From Steromphala cineraria (lineage: Eukaryota > Mollusca > Gastropoda > Trochida > Trochidae): DNA of 64,000 nt. A program made the translations under genes and the position numbers. The first letter of the stretch is position 1, and every line of letters starts with the position of its first letter. Under the pieces are notes generated by a model that saw nothing but the letters and a program-made list of their open reading frames with translations, had not been told where the DNA came from and made no database searches. Location: NCBI GenBank assembly GCA_916613615.1, contig OU744724.1:57481898-57545897 (forward strand), in the 5' to 3' direction. Of this stretch, positions 12,601 to 23,470 are shown in pieces.

Positions 12601-12946
12601 ATTTACTGTATGAACAACTCGAGTTGTAACTTGTAGATCGCAGTCAGTTACTCACGAGTTAGTACGGTAGATGGGGTCGTTTAGGTAGCGTAAGTTTGTA
12701 GAATGCATTTAGAAGATTGTCTCGCCAATGACCAAGCAGCCATATTACTTGTTAGTCACCAACCTACCAAGCCCCTAGATGTTATGAGTATGCTGTGCCG
12801 ATAGGTCGTATTTCCCAGTTTTCGATGCAGCGGTCTTAGAGTCAAGAAGCCGAGGTTATATTTGCTTGCTAGCGGACCATGGAGAGTATTTTTTCCAGTG
12901 CACTGACATCGTATAGATTTCTTAATTCACCGCCGACATCGCAATT
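12601..12946 (+). promoter_or_regulatory. Candidate promoter/5' UTR of Dispatched
   Basis: This precedes the ATG-AG-GTAAG microexon. It has more balanced base composition than its surroundings and an initiator-like 'gcagtcagttactc' near 12640-12653. An in-frame TAA at 12923-12925 with no ATG after it makes 12947 the first start in this frame. TSS and extent are guesses; the region is only inferred from the candidate exon it abuts. Confidence 0.3.
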
Positions 12947-12951
12947 ATGAG
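12947..12951 (+). other. Candidate first coding exon (microexon) of Dispatched
   Basis: The sequence ATG AG is followed by a strong donor, GTAAGATTT, at 12952. The next confirmed Dispatched exon (34520) starts with a single base C before codon TAT, so it needs two bases from upstream. AG plus C gives AGC (Ser) and the N-terminus M-S-Y-A-R-I-L-A-H-Y-P. Many Dispatched proteins have Ser before the Tyr at this position, from family knowledge. The ATG has A at -3 and an upstream in-frame stop. Against it, vertebrate and fly Dispatched have much longer cytoplasmic N-termini, so further exons in the 21.6-kb gap are possible. Confidence 0.4.
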
Positions 12952-13155
12952 GTAAGATTTCAAGTTTTCTTAGGCTTTCAAAGCTTGGCAAAGCGCCAAA
13001 ACCAGTTTCCATTCACCATGTGAAAGTCTGTTTGAATGGGTTTCCTGAATGTGGTTTAAGGCAGTGTTGTAAGTTTATAGTCAATAATACAATGTTAAAA
13101 GTTATCATAAAGTTTCAGTTTTGTTATTAGAGTTACCCCTAGGTGAGGGTGCGTT

Positions 13156-13448
13156 ACGGATGTTTGTGTAATACACTGATGCTTTAGAAATAACTTTGTT
13201 GAACTTTGTATCCTTTTTATGATTGATGTATTGAAAGTTATAAATCGGGTATACGGATGTTTGTGTAATACACTGATGCTTTAGAAATAACTTTGTTGAA
13301 CTTTGTATCCTTTTTATGATTGATGTATTGAAAGTTATAAATCGGGTATACGGATGTTTGTGTAATACACTGATGCTTTAGAAATAACTTTGTTGAACTT
13401 TGTATCTCTGCCTATTTATGATTGATGTATTGAAAGTTATAAATCGGG
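13156..13448. repeat. Three tandem copies of a 97-bp repeat
   Basis: The anchor 'acggatgtttgtgtaataca' occurs at 13156, 13253 and 13350, giving a strict 97-bp period with almost no divergence except a small change in the third unit. This suggests recent duplication. It lies just inside the presumed first intron of Dispatched. Confidence 0.9.
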
Positions 13449-14214
13449 GTATAATTATCTAGCAATGCAAAAAAAGCTTTCCCATCTAGAAATGTCATTA
13501 ATTGCATGATATATTATCAGATAATTCTTACATGAGTAATAAGTGTTCATTTCACATGTTAGACATAAGGAGAATAACCAATTGTTCTAATTCATCACTT
13601 TGTTCTTAAATATCTAAAGAATAATAATCTCAGGGATGGCAATTTTCAGCTGATCAGCTGATTTCAGCTGATTTTGACAGTGTCCTTACTGTAGTTTTAT
13701 TCATAAATGACCATCAAAAAGCCTAGATTCCATGCATTTCAGCAAAATACCATTGTCATCCCTAAAAGATTGAAAACAAAGTATTTTTACAGTTTTATTA
13801 TAATTTTGATTTCACTTTGTTCTGGCAGTTCAAGACAGTCCTGAAATATCTATAAATGAAACATATGAAATTAAACATAAAATTGTTGTCAAGATACTTT
13901 TTCACAACTTGTATTTTTTTTTCATTTCTGTATGAATGGTACTGTGTTTTATACAAAATAAAATAACCAGTTAATTGTGTACTCATTTATTCTATGATAC
14001 ATCAAAATTAACTAATGAAATCTCTGGTATTATTACTTTTGTCACAAAACCTGAAAGTCTCGTGATTCCATTCTGAGTCAGTTCTTGAACTCTGGTGTTG
14101 ATTTCCACTTTATTCTTCAAATGCCAAGCCTTTCCTATTAACATACTGTTATGATACAGTAGGATCAGTTCATTAAGTGCACTCAGTTATAAAACTGCGT
14201 AATAAAGGATTAAT
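13449..14214. other. No gene seen; three clustered CAGCTG boxes
   Basis: CAGCTG E-boxes are at 13647-13652, 13655-13660 and 13665-13670. The minus-strand open frame at 13798-13986 is AT-rich and unconvincing. Confidence 0.45.
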
Positions 14215-15000
14215 CTCCTCCCTTCTGGAGCTGAGATAAGCTGCCGACCAAAATGACAAAATATGGTAGCAGACTACAGGTTACCTTGATTTACTTCAAA
14301 GAGGATATCGGGTAAACTGTATCTGTAATCAAGGTCTTCCATGAATTGAAGACTCTCAACCAGTCCCTATAATAATATTAATGCCTAAGCAAGTCTATGA
14401 ATCGAAGCTTCTGGAGCTGAGATTAAATCAGCCCCCCAAACTGGTAAAATATTGTAGCAGACTACAGGTTACCTTGATTTATTTCAAGGAGTATTAATGG
14501 TATCTGTCATCAAGGTCTTCCATGAAATTGTAGACTGTCCGCCAGACGCTATTATAACATTAAAGCATAATCAAATCTATGAATCTAACCTTCTTGAGCT
14601 GAGATAAGCTTCCTCCCCATCCCCCCCCCCCCCCCCAAAATAAAATAAAATATTGTAGCAGACTACAGGTTACCTTGATTAATTTCAAAGTAAGTAATAA
14701 CAGTATCTGTCATCAAGGTCTTCCATGAATTGAAAGGAGTATTAAATGAAATCTGTCATCAAGGTATTCCATGAGATTGTAGACTGTCAGCAAGACCCTA
14801 TAATAATATTAATGCCTAAGAATGTCTATGAAAAGACCCTTCTTGAGCTAAGATTTGCTGCCCACCAAAATGACAAAATATTGTAGCAGAGTGCAGGTTA
14901 CCTTGATTTGTTACCTTGATTTATTTGAAAGAGAGTAATAACAGTATCTGTCATCAATATTTTCCATGAAATTGTAGACTGTCTGCCAGACCCTCTTTAA
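14215..15000. repeat. Four diverged tandem units of ~190-230 bp
   Basis: The anchor 'gtagcagactacaggttacc' occurs near 14265, 14454, 14655 and, diverged, 14882. It is followed each time by a 'ttgatttatttcaaag'-like block and 'tctgtcatcaaggtcttcca'. A C-homopolymer run at about 14623-14636 interrupts one unit. Confidence 0.8.
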
Positions 15001-15676
15001 AAAAGTCTTTAAAAGGCTTGCATCCATATCTTATTGTCTATTTCAATTCTATGCTATAAAATTATAATTTTTTGTTCATTATTGTAAGTTATATCGTTTA
15101 TGCAAACTGAAATAATCATGTTATAATCATATATACATATAAACAGGGAAATGCTCTTGAATTTTGGCGCCACAAAAATACCCCCATGGGACTGTCCCTT
15201 TAATGTCTCTAATCTTTTAATAGTGTTGCTATACTTTCTGCCTACATATTGACATGTACCAACAATATGTATATTAGATTTAGCTTAGATTAAATTAAAT
15301 TAGAAATTTAAGATTTTCACGAAATGGACTTCACATAACTATCATCTGAACGTTGGTGACGTGTGCAAAGTTGAGAATGTAATTATGTCTGCCGATATTA
15401 CAATGATATAGTAACTAGTATTGACAGTTCCTGACAAGATTATAGTTTCTATCTCTCCTGGATGAGAGAATGATATGTAGATAATATGTAGATAATTCTA
15501 TTGTACAGTCTGCTAGACAGTGAGTGGTTCACAGATTTACTGCTGGCCTTGACGAATATTTAGTCCACAAAATTTATGATTAAGTTATCAAAAGATTCAA
15601 TGCATTTTATTGATAGATTGATGTTGATAGATTTAGTCTTTGAAATGTGATTTTAAAAAAATTCAATATATTTCAT
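15001..15676. other. No gene seen
   Basis: AT-rich. 'gggactgtccctttaa' at about 15189-15204 may be the tip of a family 1 TTAA MITE. Nothing else recognised. Confidence 0.45.
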
Positions 15677-16039
15677 AGAGGTGTAACGATACAGCTATAC
15701 AATGTCGTATCGTGATAAATCTGTCTACAATATATATCGTTTCGTTTTGAAGGATGCATATCATGATCCTAAACATATTAAAGAATTCTCAATGTAGATG
15801 CTCAAAACTGAGGAATGCCGGTAGTTATTATTATGCACATGAACCTCCCCTTATACTTGGAAGTTTGATCATATTACAATTACATCAAAGTTAAATTCTT
15901 GTAGAAAATTAATTGATTCAAATATTTTATGAAAAGATCATTTTGTCAGGTATTTATGTGTATGTAGATACGTATTGTAAAGCGACCACCATATCGGGAT
16001 ATGTATCGTATCGTGACCCTCCTGTATCGTTACGCCTCT
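15677..16039. mobile_element. TIR element AGAGGTGTAACGATACAG (hAT-like MITE)
   Basis: The left end AGAGGTGTAACGATACAG and the right end CTGTATCGTTACGCCTCT are inverted copies. TATTTCAT precedes the left end (15669-15676) and recurs at 16044-16051, four bases past the right end. This may be an imprecise 8-bp target duplication, as hAT elements make. No coding capacity. Its right two thirds also belong to the duplication described at 15834-16440. Confidence 0.6.
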
Positions 16040-16583
16040 AAATTATTTCATCATGTTGACCGATTCTGAAACTAATTCTCAAGTACAACTTTTATTCAGT
16101 CACATTTTATGGCTATTTATTAATCGTTTAGGTCTCTTTTCAAGAGGTTTTGTTGAGGTCAAGTAATTGTAAACTGTAGTGTCTGTGTTAGACCATACTG
16201 TTTATTTCTTTATGATGCAGTTTAACAATAATAATTCTAGTCCACTTATTATGTGCATATACCCATCAGCTACGCAGTTTCTCAAAGCGCTACATACCGG
16301 TATATTACCCTGAGTGATTGAGAGAATCTATGTACACCTGTTATTTCAGGTACTCATTTATACAGATGGGTGGACTGAGAGCAATGTGGATAAAGTGCCT
16401 TGCCCAGGGACACAACACAGAATCACAAGACATTAACATGCATTGAATTTATCTAATGTTACATAGCGCCTAGAGCAACCACAAGTTGATTGGAATATTA
16501 TTATTATTATTATTTAATTTGATAAGGTCTATAGACTAAGGACCAAAACTGTATCAAAAGCTTTTATTTCAAACACAGTAATG
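15834..16583. repeat. Segmental duplication, copy A
   Basis: From 'gcacatgaacctcccctta' to 'aatcacaagacatta' (about 16435) the sequence matches 17779-18575. The match includes 'tgccttgcccagggacacaa', a phrase common at the 3' part of dispersed invertebrate repeats. Copy A then continues through an ATT-rich tail. Its block 16519-16583 is present in copy B in inverted orientation. Confidence 0.8.
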
Positions 16584-17738
16584 GAACGGGACCATTACTA
16601 TTTCTTGCATTTATGTTTTGAACAACTGACTTCCTTACCCAAAGACATAGGTACTGTCAATGTTTTTGTTCTTAATTAAATTATTATCTGCATCTTCCCA
16701 GATAAATAGGGGAATTATATTCTTTAAGCCCTAAAGAGAATTTGGATTTTTTGTGTATTATGTATATCATGTGTACATGGATTTATGTAATTTCTCTATT
16801 AATTTGAACAACAAATTTTAAAAGATTTCCAGAAATGTCTATGGTTGAACTATTTTTCAGCTTCGACTGATCATTCGACACTTTTACTTGAAATGTTAGA
16901 TAAATATGGAGGACATATGACAGTTTAATGCATTTGTTTATAAAGATAACCACATAATAATTACAATTTTGATTATCAAGAAGATATTTTGAATTGATTA
17001 ATACAGTAGAGATAGGGTCGCTTTTCAAATCATATTTTTCAAATTTATTATTGAGTTTGTACAATGGTTGAATCATTGGAGCATCAATTTAAACTTTTGG
17101 AATTGGTTGAAATTCTAGAAATGATTTAAATTTTTGACCTCAGAAAAAAATGGTTGAGATATTGATTAAGGGAGATTTTACAGTACGTTGGGTTCTTCTG
17201 TGGTATGATAATACAGTACTTATAGAGACTCGTCTAGTCTAGCTGTATTATACAAATAAATATTTCATGCATTACATTTTCTATTTAATCCTTTCCTTTG
17301 ATTTATAACAATGGATATCTGACAAAGCAATCTGCACTGTTTAGAAGATGATTTTATCTGAAGTAATTATTAAACCTGGTGGCAGCTTGCAGGGTTTATA
17401 GACTGGCCTAGGTAATGATTACTTATAAGTGGACAGGTATACTCGTTAATTTATGAGATACAGGTATATATAGGTATAGATTTTGCATTTACAATGTGTC
17501 CACAACATGAGGGGTTACAGGTGATATAATTTTCAGCAAAATATTCATTATCATTAGTTTAATGTTGTTATTAATGTTTTACAAATCCAAGATCTGCTGT
17601 ATTGACCTAGGCAAAGACAAGTTTATGAACTTACCTTATAAACTGACATGCTGTTCATGATTGACTCAATGACTAAAGTTTCTTGTTCTCTTTTCGTTTG
17701 GAAAACCAGACATTGTATTATGGACAAGCGAATTCAGT
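16584..17738. other. No gene seen
   Basis: A 97-codon minus-strand open frame (16783-17076) is AT-rich, with no recognisable motif or signal peptide. It is not accepted as a gene. Confidence 0.45.
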
Positions 17739-18675
17739 CAATACCTGTTTTTATAGACCAAAAGAAAAAAAAGAGCCATTGCACATATGAACCTCCCCTT
17801 AAACTTGGAAGTTTGATCATATTACAGTTAGAGTAGAACACAGATATAACGAACTCGGATATAGCGAACAATTGGATAAAGCAAACAAATTTTTAAGTCC
17901 TGTCAAAAGCTCTATGCATGGCGGCCAAACATGAGTAGCGAACACCGGATATAGCGAACTAAATTCTCTGGTCCCTTGGAGTTTGTTATATCCGAGTTCT
18001 ACTGTACATCAAAGGAGTTAAAGTTAAATTCTTGTAGAAAATTAATTGATTCAAATATTTTATGAAAAGATCATTTTGTCAGGTATTTATGTGTATGTAG
18101 ATACGTATTGTAAAGCGACCACCATATCGGGATATGTATCGTATCGTGACCCTCCTGTATCGTTACACCTCTAAATTATTTCATTATGTTGATCGATTCT
18201 AAAACTAATTCTCAAGTACAACTTTTGTTCAGTCACAGTAGATGGCTTTTATTAATCGTTTAGTTCAAATATAGACTTTTCAAGAGGTTTTGTTGAGGTC
18301 AAGTAATTGTAAACTGCAGTATCTGTGTTAGACCATACTGTTTATTTCTTTATATTGCAGTTTAATAATAATAATTCTGTTCCACTTGTTATGCGCATAT
18401 ATTCATCTGCTACTCAGTTTCTCAAAGCGCTCCATACCGGTATATTACCCTGAGTGATTGAGAGAATCTATGTACACCTGTTATTTCAGGTACTCATTTA
18501 TACAGATGGGTGGACTGAGAGCAATGTGGATAAAGTGCCTTGCCCAGGGACACAACACAGAATCACAAGACATTACTGTGTTTGAAATAAAAGCTTTTGA
18601 TACAGTTTTGGTCCTTAGTCTATAGACCTTATCAATACCTGTTTTTATAGACCAAAAGAAAAAAAAGAGCCATTG
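17739..18675. repeat. Segmental duplication, copy B, bounded by 43-bp direct repeats
   Basis: A perfect 43-bp direct repeat ('caatacctgtttttatagac' through 'agagccattg') lies at 17739-17781 and 18633-18675. Between them is the copy of 15834-16435, interrupted by a 174-bp MITE (17831-18004), then a 65-bp block (18571-18635) that is the reverse complement of 16519-16583. The second direct repeat runs straight into a fragment of the 145-bp repeat element. Confidence 0.8.
17831..18004. mobile_element. Pogo/Tigger-like MITE with TA duplication, copy 1
   Basis: Ends read GAGTAGAACACAGATATAAC and GTTATATCCGAGTTCTACTG, flanked by TA at 17829-17830 and 18005-18006. The unoccupied site survives in duplication copy A ('atattacaattacatcaaag', about 15873), so the boundaries are directly visible. 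174 bp, non-coding, with internal 'ggatatagcgaac' repeats. Confidence 0.8.
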
Positions 18676-18826
18676 GCTCTGTAGTACATCATGCTTCATA
18701 TTAAATTTTGCTTTAAGGTGTGGTCAATGTAATTTCCGCCCTTATTAGGGACCATAGGGTCACCAAATGACCATTTTAGAATCTCAATTGTCTGAGGAGT
18801 CCCTACAAAACATTTCTAGGCCTATA
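18663..18826 (-). mobile_element. 145-bp repeat element, terminal fragment
   Basis: Starts at the AGAGCCATTGGCTCT hairpin end and runs through a diverged terminal unit to 'catttctaggcctatatgg'. There the family sequence ends in a pentanucleotide microsatellite. Confidence 0.7.
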
Positions 18827-18992
18827 TGGTATGGTATGGTATGGTAGTGTAGTGTAGTGTATGGCATGACATGGTATGGTATGGTATGGTATGGTATGGT
18901 ATGGTATGGTATGGTATGGTATGGTATGGTATGGTATGGTATACGGTATGATATGATATGGTATGGTATGGTATGGTATGATATGGTATAGT
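18827..18992. repeat. (TATGG)n microsatellite
   Basis: About 30 units of TATGG with a few variants (TAGTG, TATGA). Open frames across it (IPYHT repeats on the minus strand) come only from the 5-bp period. Confidence 0.95.
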
Positions 18993-21017
18993 CAAAATCT
19001 GCTGACTTTTCATAAAAGAGCTCATGTACGTTGGTCTACATTAATCAAATTGCAGACAGCTTTTTTTAAATGACCCAATTCTAGACAATCGAGAACAGCT
19101 GTTTGACAAAGGTGATGTGCATTTCTAAAACTTCCATAGAATTTTTTCAACCTGTTACTTCTTGTAACAATAAACATTTCTGAACGCAAGGAAAAAAACA
19201 GTTAATGATGATTTTTGTCTTTGTTTTTGTTTTAGTTGGCACAACAGGGAAAAATTCAAAGAAATCAAATAATTGGTTTTTATACTGCAGGGAAATTGTG
19301 GTAAAAATCATTAATAGAATTGGATTCTGAGGTGCATATTGGCATCCACATTAGTCAAGATCATTGAGAGAGATTGCGTAAAACAAGTTAACACCAAGTT
19401 TGATACCAATGATCATGAAATACTTTCAAATAAGATAATTAATAAGATAAGGGTTTGCGGGACACTGCAAAAGCAGAGCACTCTAGAATTGAGGGTTTCA
19501 CCTTGCCCTGTTGCGCCTTCTCCAAAACCTCGGTAAATTGGGCATTTGTTAAGAAATATATAACAGAAATATTGACCTTTAACTTTGATCTTATATGTGA
19601 ACACAGAAAGAATTCCCAGGGGTATTGAAATCATTATATCCAAAACTCGAAACGTTTTTCTAATTTCAAAATCTAATCAATTTGAAATAAACTGTTTTCT
19701 AGTGACCAACAATCAATGATCACTTTTTATAGGAAATCACAATTTATTATGATTAAAAGTTGTGACCTTGACCTTAAATCCATTGTAACAAAAACGTTTT
19801 CAAAATGTTGTACTATTCCAAATAAGGGCAACAGGGTCCACACCCAACCTATTTTCATCTTCTTCTCCAAAAGCATTATATCATACCAAACTATACTATT
19901 ATTCTACAATACACTACACTTCACTTGATGTAATCTGATTTTATTCAGATTGTAGTATATTTTCACAAAAGAATAATAACATTTTCTCATTGACTACAAG
20001 AGATACAAAGAGATACCAAACTTATGTCATATAAAGTGACGCACCCTGTTTTTGTTTAAGTCATAATTGCTTTTTAGAATCAATGCTTTTATTACATTAT
20101 ATATTTTTTAATTTGATAGACTAACATTTAGGTAGTCCCAGAAGATTTTTTTTCATTATTGACGATATTGACAATAATTTAAAAAAACTCATCTATTATC
20201 AGAAAAAGGAGCCCAGAGGATGCTTAAACTTCGGAGTAATCTAGACTACTATACCTTTCTAGACTTGGTTGATAGTCATTTGAATATTTTTGCTCTAGGG
20301 TCTGGATTATTGACTATGATTTTGACAGATATTGTGAACAAATAAAAATGTATAGAGTTTAAAAGGACATATATCAAGTATCCTAATAAATTGGACATTT
20401 GAATTTTACTTCAAAGGTATGATATTAGATAGTTGTTTGTTAATGTCATATGTTTCACATTTGGTGATGAATCTGCAAGCAAAGTGATGTGTTTGCATGT
20501 TCATGAATTCATATTATAAGCAATACATATGTTAATGGGTATTTTGAAAAGCAGTGTGTTCCATATGAAAAATTAATTAACATTGTCCAAAACTTTTTTC
20601 CTAAATATTGGAAAAGAAGTGAAAAGAGAAAAATGCTTTCTAATATTGTTACCATTTTAGATTTTCAATTGTAAAAATATCTCCAGTGACAAATGACATT
20701 TCTGAGGGCAGGTGATTAGAAGTTTTATGTCTTGTCACATTTTCACAGGATTGTTTTTGACACTTATTGTTTCCAGAGATGTGACATAACTGATAAATAT
20801 GATACTTTATCTGAACTATCAGATATGTCACTTTTGCCACATTATGTTTTCAGTGGTGTTAAGTATTGATGATATTAGTGATCATTCATTTATCAAAATC
20901 TACATGCTGTGAAAATCTACTTTTTAAAGGAAAATGACATATCATTGTATAAATTAAACAAGATGTAGGATATCACTAATGTTCGGTATTGTTATACTTT
21001 CATTGACACCAATTTAT
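18993..21017. other. No gene seen; two repeat scraps
   Basis: About 19452-19535 is a minus-strand copy of the right end of the Helitron-like element at 21018-22495 ('gtttgcgggacactgc', 'ttgccctgttgcgccttct'). About 19816-19880 is a plus-strand scrap of the 145-bp repeat ('ctattttcatcttcttctcc'). The rest is AT-rich with nothing recognised. Confidence 0.55.
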
Positions 21018-22495
21018 TAGCAGCCCCGTCTAAGGACGGGGCTGCTATCAGGTTTTGTGCAGTTTCCGCCGCTGCCGCCGCCGCCGCCGCCGCGTCCGCC
21101 GCGCACATACTAATGGCTATAACTTTTTTCTACTAAACTTTCCAGAACTTGTATTCATAACTTACTGCTTATACCTCGGGGGAACGATTTTGACATGTTC
21201 ACTTTCAAGGTCAAAGGTCAAGGTCACAAGCTATAAAATCACTAAAAAATTCCTTGTAAACGCGATAACTTGAAAAGTTTTTGTGCTATGAAGCTCTTAC
21301 TTGGTATGTATCATCCTTGGAAGAGTAAAAAATTTTGAAAAGGTTTTCGCTACAATCTGTCCAAGGTCAAGGTCACAGCAAGGTCACGACTTTAGCATGA
21401 TTTTGCGAAAATGCTTTATTTTAACTATGAACACTTTTAATCAATAGATGATTGTTATACTTAATGAAAAGTGTTCATAGATTGTGTAACCTTGAAGGTC
21501 AAAGGTCAAGGTCATGAGATTTGTGTTTTTACAATGTGCAACTAATTTGGATATAACTTTATCCCATTAAGCTTTTCAGAACTCATAAACATGTATAATT
21601 GTTTACACCTCTGGGGACTTAGAATGACATGTTCACTTTCAAGGTCAAAGGTCAAGGTCACGAGCTATAAAATCACTAAAAAATTCCTTGTAAACGCGTT
21701 TACTTGAAAAGTTTTTGTGCTATGAAGCTCTAACTTCGTATATATCATCCTTGGAAGAGTAAAAAAATTTGAAAAGGTTTTCGCTACAATCTGTCCAAGG
21801 TCAAGGTCACAGCAAGGTCACGACTTTAGAATGGTTTTGCGAAAATGCTTTATTTTAACTATGAACACTTTTAATCAATAGAAGATTGTTGTACTCAATA
21901 AAGAGTGTTCATTGATTGTGTAACCTTGAAGGTCAAAGGTCAAGGTCATGAGATTTGTGTTATTACAATGTGCAACTAATTTGGATATAACTTAATCCCG
22001 TTAAGCTTTTCAGAACTCATAAACATGTATAATTGTTTACACCTCTGGGGACTTAAAATGACATGTTCACTTTCAAGGTCAAAGGTCAAGGTCATGAGCT
22101 ATAAAATGATTTTAAATCACAAAAAAAAAATTCCTTGTAAACGCGTTTACTTGAAAAGTTTTTGCGCTATGAAGTTTAAATTTTGTATATATTATCTCTT
22201 GAGAAGTACACAATTTTGGAAAGGTTTTGGGTACGAACTGTCAAAGGTCAAGGTCACAGCAAGGTCAACAAATATTGAGAAAATGGATTATTTTAACTTT
22301 AAACACTTTAATTCGATACATTAATGTTATTTTCAATGAAATGTATTCTTTGATTGTGTGACCTTGAGTGTCAAACGTCAAGTCACAAGAAAATGCCCAA
22401 TATGCTGAGGCTTGTAGAAGGCGGAACAGGGTAAGGCGAAACCCCATGTTTCGGGGCTGCTCTGTTTTTGCGGTGTCCCGCAAACACTAATCTAG
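21018..22495 (+). mobile_element. Helitron-like element with 433-bp tandem core rich in AGGTCA
   Basis: The left boundary is a perfect hairpin with 13-bp stems (21018-21030 and 21035-21047), followed by a GCC/CCG run at about 21066-21105. The core has three diverged units with ~433-bp period; 'gttcactttcaaggtcaaag' starts at 21197, 21631 and 22064. The right end has the hairpin TTTGCGG-TGTC-CCGCAAA (22467-22484), 7 nt, then CTAG (22492-22495) followed by T. This is the order expected of a Helitron 3' terminus. No Rep/helicase is present. The left end lacks an obvious 5' TC, so the class is tentative. The 20-mer AAGGTCAAAGGTCAAGGTCA occurs five times. Pieces recur at 19452 and 34850. Confidence 0.65.
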
Positions 22496-22560
22496 TTTTT
22501 TTATAACAATACATTTATCTGTTTTTGTCTTTATCTTGAACTGTAATGTAAAAGTACTTA

Positions 22561-22719
22561 CAGTAGAACACGGATATAGCAAACACTCGGATATAGCGAA
22601 AAAATATTCAAGTCCCGTCCCTATATAATATCATCAAAATTATATGCATATAGCGAACACCGGATATAGCGAACTAAATTCTTTGGTCCCTTGGAGTTCA
22701 TTATATCCAAGTTCTACTG
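22561..22719. mobile_element. Pogo/Tigger-like MITE with TA duplication, copy 2
   Basis: Ends CAGTAGAACACGGATATAGC and ATTATATCCAAGTTCTACTG, flanked by TA at 22559-22560 and 22720-22721. 159 bp, same family as 17831-18004 ('acaccggatatagcgaacta' shared). Confidence 0.8.
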
Positions 22720-22999
22720 TAAATGGTAAATTCAGAATGTTTTTGTTTTCTGGTTGTCAACTTAGTCCAGATTTTAGTCCATTGCGCAAGATCTGTTGCT
22801 TTGTGAGTTTCCAAGGAATCGTATGTGAATCACGCATGATCTCACTAGCTGGAACTTTTAGCCTTAATTATGCTCAGAAAAGCCTTGAAAATGACCTTCA
22901 AACGCTTTAAATTTGGGTTCTTAAAAAATGGTACGAGCCCAATCACCAACAGCATATCTGTGTCACTTCAATTTGACCCTGAGTGACCCTTGTACCGCA

Positions 23000-23470
23000 T
23001 TAAAGAGACACAGAGTATGTTGATAGGATCACATATGTCAAATTTTGAAATCGATGTTATTACATCGGGAACCACTAACTGTTACTGAAAATAACAAGTT
23101 AAAGGTCAATCAGTACATTGGAGCAAAAATACGGCCATTCAAAGTCGGGATTTTGATCGAAAACCGGACAATGTGGACAAATTCGCCAAATGTAATTTTG
23201 AAACCTTGTCATAAGCTGACAGGAAGATATATTCGATTCGATAGTGTTTATTAGGTATTGTAACTAATAGGTAGATTAATTGGATGCATAATTTCGTATT
23301 TGAGATGTTTTTGATTTTTCCATAAAATCAAGCATTTTAGTGATATTGTGCATAAATGGATATATTTGCAAGTCCAGTGATGAGATATGAACTTCAATCA
23401 GCATATTAGATATTTTGTAGCTTAACAAAAACCGAATAAATTTTAAGAAAGATACTCTGTGTCACTTTAA
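23000..23470. mobile_element. TTAA-flanked MITE (family 2)
   Basis: Left TTAA then AGAGACACAGAGTATG; right GATACTCTGTGTCACT then TTAA. 471 bp. The termini differ from family 1 but the TTAA flank is the same. The open frame inside (23045-23254) is not supported as a gene. Confidence 0.65.
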
